Source: Trichoplusia ni
Lineage: Eukaryota; Arthropoda; Insecta; Lepidoptera; Noctuidae
NCBI RefSeq assembly: GCF_003590095.1
Contig: NC_039493.1
Location: forward strand, 2,046,001 to 2,110,000
Reading direction: 5' to 3'
Length of the DNA stretch: 64,000 bases
Shown one piece after another: positions 1 to 12,773 of the stretch. The position numbers and the translations under genes are program-made. The notes beneath the pieces are model-generated. The model was not told the origin of the DNA. It saw only the letters and a program-made list of their open reading frames with translations, and did not search any database. How positions within the stretch are numbered: position 1 is the stretch's first letter; each line of letters opens with the position of its first letter.

Positions 1-25
1 ACTGTTTCGATGTAAAATATGGGTA

Positions 26-115
26 GTGACCGTCCATCCTGATGGACACCGGAATAGCAAGTGGGAAGGCCTATGTCCAGCAGTAGACGAATATGGGCTG
101 ATAATGATCGTGATG
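26..115 (+). repeat. 3' tail fragment of a lepidopteran non-LTR retrotransposon
   Basis: The stretch contains 'aaggcctatgtccagcagt' followed by a degenerating GAT/ATG-rich run (gctgataatgatcgtgatga). This is the familiar end of a LINE family abundant in Lepidoptera, whose 3' end is normally a (GAT)n microsatellite. Only the tail is present, with no reverse transcriptase. Assignment to a LINE clade is not attempted. Confidence 0.6.
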
Positions 116-2084
116 AAACAAGATCAAATATACCTTTCCAAATCATTTGTGCTACGAATGATAAGTCACCATTGCTACGAGTCTCAAGAGCAGACTTCAC
201 ATTCGTAGCACATTCTATAAAGCGTATTAATATTATGTATTACGTTTTACGAATGTTTGGTCCAAAGTGACAGGTCATGACGTGATTAATCGAAACTGCG
301 ATTTACGAAAATGCGCAAACGTTTATAAGAATTTAATTTGTCGAGGGGAGAAGGCAAAACGATTAAAGTTGTTGCCAATGTGTAAGCGAGATGAGTTATC
401 GTACGGTTAAGAAAAAGCATGGTATGCATGCATCTCTTTTGATGCCTAAAAAATTCTACCTCAAAAATAATTAAAAACTTTATAGTTTTAGAAGTTCAAT
501 AGAACTTAAGGTGTATATGAAATTGAAGAAATGAACTTCCAGAATATGATTATGTATTTTGATGCAAAGAGTCTTGAACTATAATAACGTCTTCGTTTTT
601 AAACCGGTTATGTTTGTGTAAGGGTAGTCTAATTTATATTTATACAACCGCGAATGACTTCATACTGCTAATGAATTTGAATAATTTGATGCCGTCATGC
701 ATCAAAAATACATTTTCATTTAAATAAAATATCATCGTCTAATCAATTATATTTTATTAATTTATTTTTGCTCTTTATTGTTCCTGTAAATACTGTGAAA
801 ACTTTCTTGTCTTTCTTTTTTGTAATTGACGTGAAATGTTCATTTTCATGGTAAATAAATAATTTTTAATAATATCTTCATGCATCTGTTTACTCTCTTA
901 TTAAAAATAATTGGAATACGACTTGCAGGTACATTATTATTTTCATAAACAATTTACGCTGTATTTCTATTTATCCTTGTATTGTCGCCTTATCTAATGC
1001 ACTGATAGGTCGCGTCGGGACGTTGACCTCTCGAATAGGATAACGCTACTGATTCATATGTGCATCTGTCAATGAGATGACAACGAAGCTGTCTCAACCT
1101 ACTTAGAAATGTATGAAATTTTATAAGACTACGAGAAAGTTTAAAAATATTGCTTGAAATAAATCTTATGGTACATAAAACAAAGGTAGAAGATAAGCTC
1201 TAAAAATATTTGTTCATAAATAAAAGCAGAAAATATATTTTACCAACAAAAAAAAAAAAAATATCTTCTATTTATATGGGAGTATCAAAGATTCATAACC
1301 ATATGAGATATTTTGTATCTGTGGTGGCTTAAAAGATTTTTTTTCTAATATTTGCGCTTTCAGCGGCTGCTCAGTCATTTATTTAATAGACTCTGTTTCA
1401 AGAAAGAAGTCCCGCGGAAAATAGTTTGAACGAATATATTTCATTCTAAAATGATGCATTGGCATAGATACTAGCGACACACCCGCGGGTCTTAATTCGT
1501 GAAACAGAGTTTATCTCGCCTTTTTGCTTCAAAATTTATTTGACGTATGTTCATACAGTTCACGATCCAGTATTTTGTTTCACCGCCCGGTCCACGCGCT
1601 GGTAAATACGTAATTTTATAGCCGTCGTAAATACTCGTAAAATACACTTTCCCTCACTTATTTTTACTTTGGTAAACATTTGTGTGCATTTTCGAATACA
1701 TTCTTAGGTTACACGTCTTTCTTTGCTAATAATAAATTGAGTGTTGTAACCACATTTCATATTATATTTTATATAACAACTATTACAATGACTGCATCCA
1801 ATTTATAGTTTTCTTCTTACACCCAACCTCTGAAAGTAGAGCCTATATCTGAAATATGTAATGCAACCTGACGAAACACTTTAAGTGCATCTCAAACTAT
1901 TGGGTAGGTACCGGTTTTACTGTTTGGTTTAACCCTAACAAAATGGAAACCAAATAAAACCTCTTCTATTCGAATGTCAGTTTATTTAGATTTAGATTTG
2001 AATTATGTAAGTCTTAAAATTAAAAAAAATACGACTCGTAAGAAATTTAATCCTTGTATCGCGGGGGTCTTACAATCATAATAT

Positions 2085-2206
2085 ATAAAACGCATACTCA
2101 AAGACACCCGGACTCAGAACAAGCTTTCGTGGATCACACAAATGTTTGTCCTACGCGGGGATTGGCGTGGTGACCTCAACCACTCGGCTATCCGTGCAGT
2201 CTAGTC
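2085..2206 (-). repeat. SINE-like dispersed repeat copy
   Basis: The sequence around 'gacacccggactcagaac', 'gtggatcacacaaatgtttg' and 'cctacgcggggattgg' is a decayed copy of a unit common in moth genomes. A second copy in opposite orientation is at 57551-57661. In the better-preserved copy the 'gcgggtacaatctcc' block resembles a tRNA-type B box, which suggests a tRNA-derived SINE. The family name is not assigned. Confidence 0.45.
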
Positions 2207-2807
2207 TTTTCCAAATGAATAAAATCACTTGACAATCTGTACCCACTCCTGTTTGGTGCGAGCCCTTGCTATATATTGAATTGACGGCCGGTATTCACAT
2301 CAGTCGCTATTATGTGGCAACCGAATCAGCTCTATAAATAACTTGTGGACAGGTCAACAGTCAAGGGCCATTTAATAATCTGTTATAGGTTGTCACTTGT
2401 TGTAGATAAGGATATTTTGCCATACAATGCGATGTGAAAATGTCTGCTATTTGATTCTATATCTCTTAACTATATATTAATCAAATTAAAGAACCTGTTA
2501 TTTAAAGTAAGTTACTTCGTAGCAATTTAAAACCATTAACAGCTTCCCAAGTACTCTCCACAACAAGCTGTCCAGGAGCAGAAAAAAAAACTCGACTTAA
2601 GGTCAATTGTGTAAAATATCTACTCCTTTAGGAACACCAAAACAGATTACTTACGTACACCTGAAATGTTAATAGAACTTGAGGTCAAACACCACTCAAA
2701 GTGATTGTGGACTCAATCACTCGCCGGCCACCAAGTAAGTAAGTATCAATCTGGCTTCACCCTCGACGTCAAGAGTCTTGCACACAAGGGTATCGCTACT
2801 TGGTGCT

Positions 2808-3212
2808 TAGGGCTGGCACACAGGTGGCGGAGCGCTGTCCTGGGGATTTATTAATGGAACCCGAAACTGATTTAAACGTGTCCTCCATATGTAAAATTGT
2901 GTTGAGAACGAGCGAGTGTTCGAGTTGTCATGATTTTTCATTGTTATAATACTCCCGCAATATGATATTAAAGCGTTGTGTCGCGGGTTTACCAATATTC
3001 ATGTCAAATGCATAGGACAGGCCTAACCAAGCATTTGCTATGACTCAAATGCTTGTCTGACGAATGAGTATCGAAATTTACATGAATAGGCACCCAACTC
3101 AAAAAATATTTCTTGCCCCAATTAAGATATTTTTCATTAATTTGATAAAATAATAGGAATTGAAGTTTGAAGAATTCCGCTGCTATGCTCCGTCAACTGT
3201 GTGCCAGCCCTA
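2808..3212. mobile_element. MITE with 24-25 bp terminal inverted repeats
   Basis: The left end reads GGGCTGGCACACAGGTGGCG (continuing GAGC) and the right end is its inverse complement with two mismatches (GCTCCGTCAACTGTGTGCCA then GCCC). The element is about 400 bp with no transposase frame. It is flanked by TA on both sides (TTA before GGG, TAA after CCC), consistent with a TA target-site duplication of the Tc1/mariner type. That superfamily call is inference. A 62-residue frame inside it is not protein-like. Confidence 0.65.
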
Positions 3213-4683
3213 AGTTACTAGTACCTACTAAGTAGGGAACCTCCTGTTTGCAGAGCTAATATTTGAGTATCGTATTGGATGGGCCCGAACCTCGATAGAT
3301 ATTGAAACTTGTTTGATCAGGAACTTATTATTTACAGCGGTATTTATCAGGTCTATTTATATAAAAACCAATTCAAAATCAGTTCCCTATAACGTCACGT
3401 TGACTTTACATTATGAATTAATTTTCTTCCACTTTCGAACACGTAAACAACATTTTACCAATTTTCTAGACCAATTGACTATTATTATTCTGGACGAACC
3501 GCTTCTATCATCTCTATTTACACAGACCTTCTTAATAAGTAATCAAATCTCAAGTTTCTAGTAGCGCAATACGTTTACGTGACTTGAGGTGGTTCCTATC
3601 ATCCTGTTTACTGTAACGTGCGCTATCAGTGTCGGACCTAACACAGAATTGATGTAACTAACAGCCTTACACTTGTTTTTTTAATTTGTCATAAATAAAC
3701 ATGGTTCAACAATGTTAAGGAGGTTTTAATTGGTAGCACAATCGCAAAGAAAGCTATAACAATAGATCGATTCATTGACGAGTTATTTTGGAAGTGTAAA
3801 ACCTTATAAATATAAGTAATATAAAATGTTATAGAGCTACAATTCTCTATGTTACTAATGACGTTGTTTCTGTTTATAATGGAGCAGAAATGTAGCTGGA
3901 GTATCATAAAGAAAAACAATTATAAAATATAAAAAAATGGACTAGACCACCCTTACATGTCACAGCGAGATGAAAGATGAATGTTGAACGATTCTCAGAT
4001 CTACCACTCAATATCCACTCAACATTTCATAAGAACCAGTCAAGCCGTTTCGGAGCTGTTTTACTACAAACGACACCAGAATTTTATTCATAACACGTAT
4101 GATATAGGTAAATAGGTATATACATATTATTATGCGCTGGTTTTACCGCCATAATAACACTATCAAATCGATAAATATTAATTTAATCCATAAAAGGAAA
4201 AATAACCTTTATGTAGAGCAAGCCTTTAGCACTCATAAAAACAACATGACTAGTTATTTGAATTCATAATAATATCACGCTACTCAAAACGTTTAATTAT
4301 GAAATAAACACGTATATACATAGATGCGCAGGCGCCGGTCCGGTGCACAGATGCGCTCGCGCTGTTGCTAGCCGCTAACTAGAACACAGAATAACAAGTG
4401 AAAAGAACCATGCGAGCAAAGAGATCGATAAGCGTTTACGCTTTGTGAAATTAAACAGACTATAAAAATAGACTTAAATTAATAAACACGTATTTAGCTA
4501 CTGTTTTTTTCTGACTTCGATTTAAAAGGTGTATTTTTATTAAGTCCGTGATACGGGAATTTTGAACTTTACTTTCTATGCAGAGAAAACCACCTTCAGT
4601 GATATATTGCAGCATCTATTATGAGTCACAATTTTTTTAAGTTTCATTTATAGACAGTTGTGATACGAACATACATCTTTGAC

Positions 4684-4870
4684 AGTCGTTACAGGTAGTC
4701 AGTAGTTAGAGAGTCTGGCAACCAGTCTAAGGGGTATCGTGTTCCCCAGGTAACTTGGTTGATGAGGTCAGATAGACAATCGCTCCTTGTAAAACACTGG
4801 TATTGAATCCGATTAGACTGGCAGCCGAACCCAACGTAGTTGGGACTAGACTAGGACGATGATGTGATAA
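4684..4870 (+). repeat. 3' tail of a second lepidopteran LINE-type repeat
   Basis: The stretch contains 'ggcaaccagtctaagg', 'ccaggtaacttggttgatga', 'cgctccttgtaaaacactgg' and 'gactggcagccgaaccca', ending near 'gacgatgatgtgat'. This matches a very common moth repeat that ends in a GATGAT microsatellite. There is no coding capacity and the 5' end is truncated. Confidence 0.55.
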
Positions 4871-6444
4871 AGACTACTAAAAAAATCAATATACTTAGCA
4901 ATAGCATGCAGTTGCAGAGTATATCTTATTCCAATTTATGATTTGGAGAATTTCGATATATGACACCAACATTAACTCACACGTGGACTGCTCTTGTGAA
5001 ACACTGAAGTCGTTACTCCATTGTCTTAATACTCCTTGTACCTTGCACCATATGCATGTCACACCGGCTAATTATACGATACACAGATGCAGAAAGTTTC
5101 ACTCATCTGTGCCCGCCTTTACGTGTGTGTGTAATGGACAGAGATTGTTACTAAGGAAGGAATCTTTAGTCAGTGTAACAGTGACACACATATGAAAGCT
5201 GTGTTATTACAAAACGTCATTGTATATTTGTAAGGGTTACTCACACATGAAGCCGTATGTTAAGATGAGTCGAATTTAAAATACAGGTGTGTGCGAGGAT
5301 ATATACAAAATATAGGTCCACTGGTCTAAATAATAATATGAAACGGGAAAATACATTCCTATGAAGCTCTCTCTCTGAGACTATTTAGAATTTACTATAT
5401 TTTAGTGTCTCATTTACTCATAACTGAATGAGTTTTAAATCATTAAAATTTAAAGTAGACTATTAATTGCGGCGGCAATTTGTGCTTTGCGTGATTGTCG
5501 GATTAGATTTATTATTTAAACTAAGATATTTAACTTTGTATTCTGTTATGATTAGATGTGGCATGATCTTAAAAAATACTTATCGGTGAATACTTACCTT
5601 AGTAAGAACGATTTTCTAATATCTATTTTCACAGCCTGATTATCACGTTTAATTTAAGCTCCAATTAGAAGCGTAAACAACTACATACAGTATAGTGTGT
5701 AAATATGAAAATGCAATCTTTGTCAGTGAATCCCTTGGCTGTGGTCCAGCGTTCTGAGTTGAGACAGTTAAAAGCTTTCTACATGTTTGTATAACCTCTT
5801 TCCAAAACAAGCTTACTTCTAAGTAAATTGCTCGCGGTCTCGCAGTACCATGGGATTACGAAATGGCTCCCCATGGAGTCGTAAAATAGATCAAGGATGT
5901 AATAAACGAAAAACCACTTTGATAAAGTCAACCGTTTGTTATGTACGGGTGTCTTAAATTCTGAATGTCTAATGAATGTTGGTTTTAGAAATTGATATGT
6001 GTAAGTTTAAAACATTTTGTAGTAGAAATATAGGTCATAATGGAAAGCGTTCTAAGGTAGATTTACATCTCGTAGCGTAATCAGCTTTTTGATGAGTACC
6101 AAGCTGCGTAATGTATAAATATTAAACAAACTTTGATTATTTTCTTCTTAGCTAACTACAGACTTTTCTTCCACCTATTAAAGCAATATTTGCAGTGGAA
6201 GCGAGACAACACGACACTCGGCGTACAGCGCCATCTCTCGTCCACAGCTCATAACAATAATCTTATCTTATCTTTAAAGCTGATGAAAAGGTCCCAGGTA
6301 AAATAGAAAGGAAACTGAAAAAGACATTCACAAGAACCTGGCCAAGCTTAAGATATCACTTTTTTATCTCAAAAAGTCCACAAAAAATCGTATCTTCAAA
6401 ATTTCTTCCTTCACTATTATTAACAGCCTACTCCATTGTTTCAG

Positions 6445-8345
6445 ATCCTACCGTACATCGATGGCTTCAACCACGTGTCGAAGATCGCAGCTCTCACAGA
6501 TGTCGAGATCAGCCTGGTGCGCGCCTGCATACAGAACCTGGTGTACTACGGGGTGGTGACACTGGTGCCCATCTTCCAGTACTGCGCTGTGAGTGGACTT
6601 GATGTAGCTAGCTAGACATCAACATGTACACAAACATTTTTTATAATAATTATCGTGAGACTGATTGGTTATTAAATGATATAACGGTTTACTCACGCGT
6701 ATTTATTCGCGAGTGCCCGACTAGCTTAGTCCTTAATCATGAGCTGACGCGGCGGGATCACGCGGCGAGTAAGAGTGATTAAGGACCCCGGTTGGACCCG
6801 AAACTAGTCGGGCACTCCTGATAAATACGCGTGAGTAAACCGTTACATCATTTAATAATGTACACAAACAATTTACATAGAATTCGGATGGTGGTGTACA
6901 AAGGTACTGCTTATTTCTTTAAGTAATGTCTTCTACTAGACCTGCAAAAGGAGAAATAAGAAATCGACACCATAGTACAAGTATCTAGAAAAAATAAAGA
7001 CAAATACAATTTTTAGACACAAATTCATTTTGAACGTAATGATTCACTTGTCGAAACAGAATGAAAACGATGTAAAATTATCTGGATCTTATACTTCTTA
7101 TGCACTTTGATCGCTCGAAGATTTACCTTCATCGTGGTAAAGCGTTATGGATTGCATGTATATCATTATATTATGTATTCATTTCCTTTCCAGGTGTATA
7201 GCGCGACTCCTAAGCTGAGACAGCTGACGCGTTGCGCCGGGCTGCAGCGGCAGTGTGTCGAGTTCTGTGCTAGATCTCGTGAGTATTATCATGTAACTAT
7301 GGTTCTTTCATAATCAGCAGAATTGGGTTCATCTTATCAATAGATTAGCTTGCCATCTATAATGATCTTAACATGTATAGCGAATGGAACTCGACTTTCG
7401 TAGCAGCACTTGATATCGACTTGGCATTCGTAGCAAAATCGAAGCACACACTTGATATTCGTAGCAAACATGTAGTGTTAGACTAGATACAAAACAAAAG
7501 GTACTAGGTGTTAATATTCGTAGCAAGTCGACTTAAAATTGGTAGCTAACACTTGACGTTCGTAGCACATTTGATATAAGAAGCAAATGGCACATAAGTA
7601 ATTAGTCAATTAAAGTACCGAGGCTCTAAAGGGTAATCAACCACGGAGATTGTTAACACGCAACACGGGTGTTCACTCACAACTCCTAAATAACTATTAA
7701 TTTTCGTTTTCAGCTCGGCAGCATCCGAAGGTCAGCGATATATTCCGCATGTACGCGGGCATGTCGTACGGCAGCACGATCCGTGATCTCTGCCGGCGCA
7801 TGAAGCCGCAGGACCTGGCCATCAACGAGAGGAAGCTGGTGCTCTTCGGGATACTAGAGGGACTTATCAGAAGAGTTTATAAAGTGAGTAGGAGGAATGT
7901 GACTATTCAAATCCGCATCTGTAGTTTTGGAAATTTTGTTTAATGGACTTGTAGTCCAAATGTTCAAATTCCATTTCAGGGGAATGTAAACAGGTTTAAA
8001 AAAATAAATTGCCCTAGCTTGAAACATTCAGGCATTTAGTATGATTAGCACATAGTAAGTCGGCTCAATAATGATGTGGCGCCCAACGAGGGGCTAAAGT
8101 AAAATCACATTGTTCGATCAATAATAGGATCTTTATTCATATCTATTTCTACCATGTTTCAGTTCCCGATAACCCTCCACAACGACGATACCGCATCTAT
8201 CCTGAGCGACCACAGCCAGCCGCTGGTGCGGACATACAACGGGCTGGTGTGTCTCGACGAGCTGTGTTGCCAGAGCGGACTCACCGCGTTACAGATCGAG
8301 GAACAGCTGGAACGAGACAGCAACGTCGTGTTCATCGTCAAATGA
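6445..8345 (+). CDS. NPRL2: GATOR1 complex subunit NPRL2, C-terminal half (4 exons)
   Basis: Exons are 6445-6588, 7194-7278, 7714-7883 and 8163-8345, all with AG/GT borders and matching phases, ending in TGA. They encode 193 residues of the C-terminal half; the animal protein is about 380 residues, so the N-terminal longin-type half lies left of the window. Recognisable blocks are LPYIDGFNHVSKIAALTDVE, IQNLVYYGVVTLVPIFQY, TVRDLC-like STIRDLCRRMKP and FGILEGLIRRVYKFP. With NPRL3 and DEPDC5, NPRL2 forms GATOR1, the GTPase-activating complex that turns off Rag GTPases and so TORC1 at the lysosome when amino acids are scarce. No frameshift is seen. Introns 1-3 hold a palindromic MITE, a TTCGTAGCA repeat cluster and one MITE end. 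The first canonical AATAAA noticed downstream is at 9811. Confidence 0.93.
6669..6858. mobile_element. Palindromic MITE (about 190 bp) in NPRL2 intron
   Basis: The left arm runs from TTATTAAATGATATAACGG through ACTCACGCGTATTTATT to GTGCCCGACTAG. The right arm is its inverse complement (CTAGTCGGGCAC, AAATACGCGTGAGTAAACCG, ATCATTTAATAA) with few mismatches. The centre contains GTCCTTAATCA and its inverse TGATTAAGGAC, so nearly the whole element folds on itself. A decayed relative lies at 51690-51770. It has no coding capacity. Confidence 0.75.
7382..7590 (+). repeat. Irregular repeat cluster of TTCGTAGCA units
   Basis: Five exact TTCGTAGCA copies start near 7397, 7427, 7458, 7517 and 7559, with a degenerate copy near 7539 (TTGGTAGCT). 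Several are preceded by CACTTGATAT or CACTTGACG, so the underlying unit is about 30 bp with variable spacing. The cluster lies in the NPRL2 intron between exons 7194-7278 and 7714-7883. The same motif appears in both orientations near 150-215. Function unknown. Confidence 0.7.
8076..8095 (+). repeat. Solo MITE end (TGGCGCCCAACGAGGGGC)
   Basis: This matches the terminal inverted repeats of the small MITE at 58034-58193. Only one end was found here, just upstream of the last NPRL2 exon, so it is likely a truncated copy. Confidence 0.45.
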
Positions 8346-9810
8346 GGGTACATCACTATCTCATACAACTGTCAAACATGTGTGTGACGTCAGTCATGAC
8401 CAAAAACTAAGATAAAAGCTAGAACAATGTGTGTTCATTTTCAATTGAGGGTACTATGGAAGTTTTCTGATGCTTAACCTTTTTTATTGATTTTCTACCC
8501 ACAAAACTGTAAATTAAGACGTATTGGGGTTAAAATCGTGGATAGACAAAACTTCATGTATTTTTAAGGATGGCTTCAATGTATATTGACGTTTATCTAG
8601 GACTTAACTCACATACAGAGCTTAGAGCTAAATAGTTGTCTACCAGCTGTGCAAAGAAATCAGTGGTTCATATATTATGTGATTACTAAATAATCACGGG
8701 ATGTAAAAGTAAGATTTTAAAATATTTTAGAGGATCGCAGCTTGAGATCTGAGTGACGAGCAAAGAAAATTAATTTCTTGATAAAAAAAGAACCGTATAG
8801 TTGGTCTTTATGAGGAAGATGTTATTCTGTTGTATCAAATAATGCAATGCTTAAAAGCAAGTAGTGTTGGTCTTTAATGTATTTTTATTTGGTATATTTT
8901 TAAAGTGACAACAAGTTAAGTCATTTTTTTAATTTATGAATCATTTTTTATAATTAACTTTTTATTAAATTTCAATACTAATGCCAACAAAACTCGCACA
9001 TTACTACGAAATCGAATTAATTAAGGTTTCAAGGTATAAGAGAGCTTAATAACTACGTATTGGGCAGTATCCCATGATTCAATGCAAGTTAGTGTTCAAG
9101 ATTTAAAGACAAACGCGAAAAATCAAATCAAAGAAGTCCTTTATAATGAAAAACTAGTATTTTTCATTCAATATGGTAGTGTCAGATTATTGTTATATTA
9201 ATTGTACATAATTCTAAACAACGAAGTTGTTTATTAAATAATATGTTGTATGTATCATGTTGTATAGTTTATATATGTTAAGAAAAGTCTGGAGTTTTAA
9301 CAAAACTGTTTTTCATGCAGTCAACAATTGTTTTGGTAAAGGTTTTTGACAATTTCAGTGGTGACGTAGTTCTGTTAGTAAACTGTAATGTATTAGTGTT
9401 ATTTACCGCTCTACAATATTTTGAAATAAGAACCCATTCCGTACTGTTTAATATGACCTTAGTCATAAATTTCAGAAAAAAAATGATTAGCTTTTGTAAA
9501 TTTCGACTTAAAATAGTCCACAATATCAACCATAATAGTCACCTGTGGTTTTATACAATTTCTTAAAGTAATTAGAATATGACTGAGGGCCTAGAGCTAT
9601 CTCAAGCAGGACCGTGGCCATTGTGTAATACAGACACCGTTGTCTTTCACAACGGCAATAGATTGTGGTAGGTAAGCAGTTTCTCGGACTATAAGACTCT
9701 TCATGTCTTGCAATATTGACTACCCTGCCGTTCTTTAGACAGCTAGACTTTCTATTTTTAGACTTAACTATAACCTGTATACTGTATGTTTTATAGCCAG
9801 ATATTATACA

Positions 9811-9816
9811 AATAAA
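9811..9816 (+). terminator. Candidate poly(A) signal AATAAA for NPRL2
   Basis: This is the first canonical plus-strand AATAAA noticed downstream of the NPRL2 stop, about 1.47 kb away. It would imply a long 3' UTR. Weaker variants lie nearer and could be used instead. Confidence 0.35.
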
Positions 9817-10939
9817 GTAAAGCGCACACTAGTCAAATGTGCGCGCAACCTTAGTTACTTTTACAAGTTTTAAACTGCTCAATCATATTAGTTTTAAAAT
9901 ATTTTTATAAAGGTTTTTAAATCTATTTTACAATGTACATTTTATCAGGTCAATCCGTAAAGGTGCTAATTTTATTAATATAATCATCGTAAGAGCAACT
10001 GAATTAAAAGTTAAAGCCAAAGAAAATTGTTTTGCATTTTGCGAAATAGCAACATTCTTGTAAGGTCATTGTGTTGTCAGCGTTACACGTAGATATTAGT
10101 TGTTTCGGTAATTTTTTAAGTTTTATTTTTAATATAAATGTCCAATGCAATGAAATCTATGTGCCGTATTGAACAAGACTTGTGTATTTTATTATATTTC
10201 ATATATGGTTAAAAACATGTAACATGAAGTTAGAATATTTTTATTACTTTTGGGTACCTAGTACCTAGGCAACTAGGGTCTCGTTTTTTTGCGTAAGCTT
10301 TTATTTTCATTCGGCTAAATCATTCATAGTAATTTTAAACTTAGAAATTGAAAAAATGACCTCAGTTACTATTTTACCATCTATTAAACTTGAAAATATA
10401 ATAAAAACGTTTGCCTAGATTTCTTTGACGTAAGTACATACCAATTTATACCCAATACATGTAAGTTCTATTAAAATTACCATTTAAATATAAATATTTA
10501 AATATATTTTATTCTAAGTATTTAAGAGATCATCTTGTACAATTTAAATTTTAAGACCCACCGATTGTGTTTCATATCTTAACGCTACGACATCTAAGTA
10601 CTGAGCACATTAAAAATGTTTTCTAAAATGTCAAAAAGTCTATTGATTAGTGGTGTCTAGTCTGTTTCGATAAAGTAATCTGTATATTTGTTGTGTGTAT
10701 GTTAAATGTATCTTTTGCCGGCTAAAGTCAGCATTACTGGTTATTTATAATACCCAAATATTTTCTCGTCAGCTTTTTTTTTGTTAATTACGGCGTGTTC
10801 AGGACTTAATTGGACCAAATTACATTATATGACAATAGGTTAGGAGGTTCACATTGGAAACAAGAGCCTAACCTAAGTGTCAAATACTTTCCATAATTTT
10901 CGCGGCATTAATATAAATGGTTGTTATTGGCCGTTTGCG

Positions 10940-10947
10940 TGACGTCA
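10940..10947. promoter_or_regulatory. Full CRE palindrome TGACGTCA
   Basis: An exact 8-bp cAMP-response-element/ATF palindrome lies within a local GC-richer patch (ccgtttgcgtgacgtcaccg). It could occur by chance. No gene start is visible beside it. Confidence 0.3.
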
Positions 10948-12237
10948 CCGCGAACCAACAATCAGAGTTACAAACCTAGACATTCTATCTCTTTCTCTCA
11001 GTCGAAGATTACCGATGTATCTTAAAAATGTTTCCGAACACGCCAAAGCTAGTCAGGATTCTTTTGTGCCTTATTTCTTGTATATTTGAAGTAAACTTGT
11101 AATCAATGCATAATATTAGTTTAAGTTTTTAATCGTTATTTCGAAGAGATTATCGCGAGCTGACACCGTTATAATTGTAAAATCTGTTGTTATATTGTCA
11201 AACTTTTGATGTCAGAGATGATGCAGATTTCTTACTACGACACCTCTTAAATTGGTTGTAAACCGTTGTGGAAGGGAGATAGCACTACAAGGCGTAGAGT
11301 GTCGTCCTTCTCTCACATCTGTCTCTATCTTCACTCTGTAGTGATCTGTCTTCATGTGTGTTTGACGATATAACAACTAAATCATGTTGATTTTATACTT
11401 CCATTATTGATGATTATAATTATTAGTTTTGTATACATGTGTAAGTACATTATGTTAATTATATGTTATACGTTATCTACATGTAATGTGACTCATTAAA
11501 ATTGATTATTTTTATAGAAATACTCTTTAATATGTTACAAAACTTCCTATCTCATAGATTAGCACGCAAAGAGCGATGCGACGGGCAAGAGACTTAGACG
11601 ATGAACCTTTAATATAGGCGTAAGACTCTTAAACAACAAGGTAAACAGAAACACTCCAAGATGAAATACAGTAGTGATTTATTCTTATATAACACATAAG
11701 TTACAGAATACATAAACAGTTATATAGGTAACAAAAAACGTGACTAGCGGACACGAACGTACGAGTCGATGTGAAGTGGATCACTGAGGCGCTCACTCAC
11801 TACTGAACGAAATATTGAATGAATGAACGAGCTTCACGTTAGGAACTACTGAAAGACGCTGTGGGAATTTCGAACTTATCTGTATTGCAATAAGGTTTGT
11901 AGCCGTATAAAATCACTTAATGAAAGTTAACTGTTGCCTTCTCATATACTTAGAACAAGAGTGTATATAGCAAACAACAGTAGCTGCATACCTAGCTGAA
12001 TATCAATTTACACAAATTGTTTTGCTTCACAAATAAACCAGTTTTAAGAACATTATAACGCCTCAGTGATAAAATTTGAAGTTTTACACATTTAGGAAAC
12101 TTTAGATGCCTTCACTTGACTACAATAATCGCAACTGCCAATACAGAACATGATTTCACTGGTTTCTCCTTAAGTAATAATAAAAAAACTGTAAATAAAT
12201 GAAAGATACTTTGTTTTAAAATAACCTAGTAATACAA

Positions 12238-12773
12238 GGCAGAGTTGATAATGTCCAGGTCAACATCCATTATCCAACCTTCTTTCTCTACTAATCCCAA
12301 AACGTTTCCCACACAGTGTGTTTATAATACTTTTCTTCTCAATTATTGTGTGACGTGTCATTTGACAGGAAAGGCTACTATAACAGAAATCATTATTTTA
12401 TGGCTTCAAGATTATTGCAATATTAAATCCATTGAGGAAAATAGTAAAGGAGTTGACTTTTTCGCTATCTCTTCCATAAACGAAGTACGATTTAAAGTTG
12501 ATTGCTTCAAAGGGACAGCTACCATTGCCTTTTTACTTGCCTATACAATCATTCAAATATCACCAACCAGTGCCACTCGCGCTTATATAACGGCAAACTA
12601 TTAAATATAAAAATTAAGGCATTTTGAGCTCTATTCACATTTGTGATGCTCATATAATCGACTTAAAATATATTGCAAGGCACAAAAAGCAAGCTAAGTG
12701 TCGTTGACACCTCACGAGCGAGCACATCGCCCGGTCATCATGAATTTTGACCGTTGTCATTATCAACTCTGCC
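12238..12773. mobile_element. MITE with GGCAGAGTTGATAATG terminal inverted repeats
   Basis: The left end GGCAGAGTTGATAATG and right end CATTATCAACTCTGCC are perfect inverse complements. Imperfect similarity continues inward (GGTCAA on both sides). The element is about 536 bp. A 119-residue frame runs through its left half but has no recognisable domain and is probably fortuitous. The target duplication is unclear. Confidence 0.6.

Larger units (their letters stand above)
1..6444. other. Exon-free left flank (probable NPRL2 intron or upstream region)
   Basis: No open frame here resembles a conserved protein. The first visible NPRL2 exon begins at 6445 with an acceptor and starts mid-protein, so at least part of this stretch should be intron of that gene. 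It holds a LINE tail (26-115), a SINE-like unit (2085-2206), a MITE (2808-3212) and a LINE 3' tail (4684-4870). A short GC-richer patch at 4321-4390 could be regulatory but carries no motif I can name. I saw nothing else that can be supported. Confidence 0.6.

Noticed and set aside
12245..12604. 119-codon frame as a gene
   Set aside because: It lies inside a MITE, with no domain and no coding-like composition.
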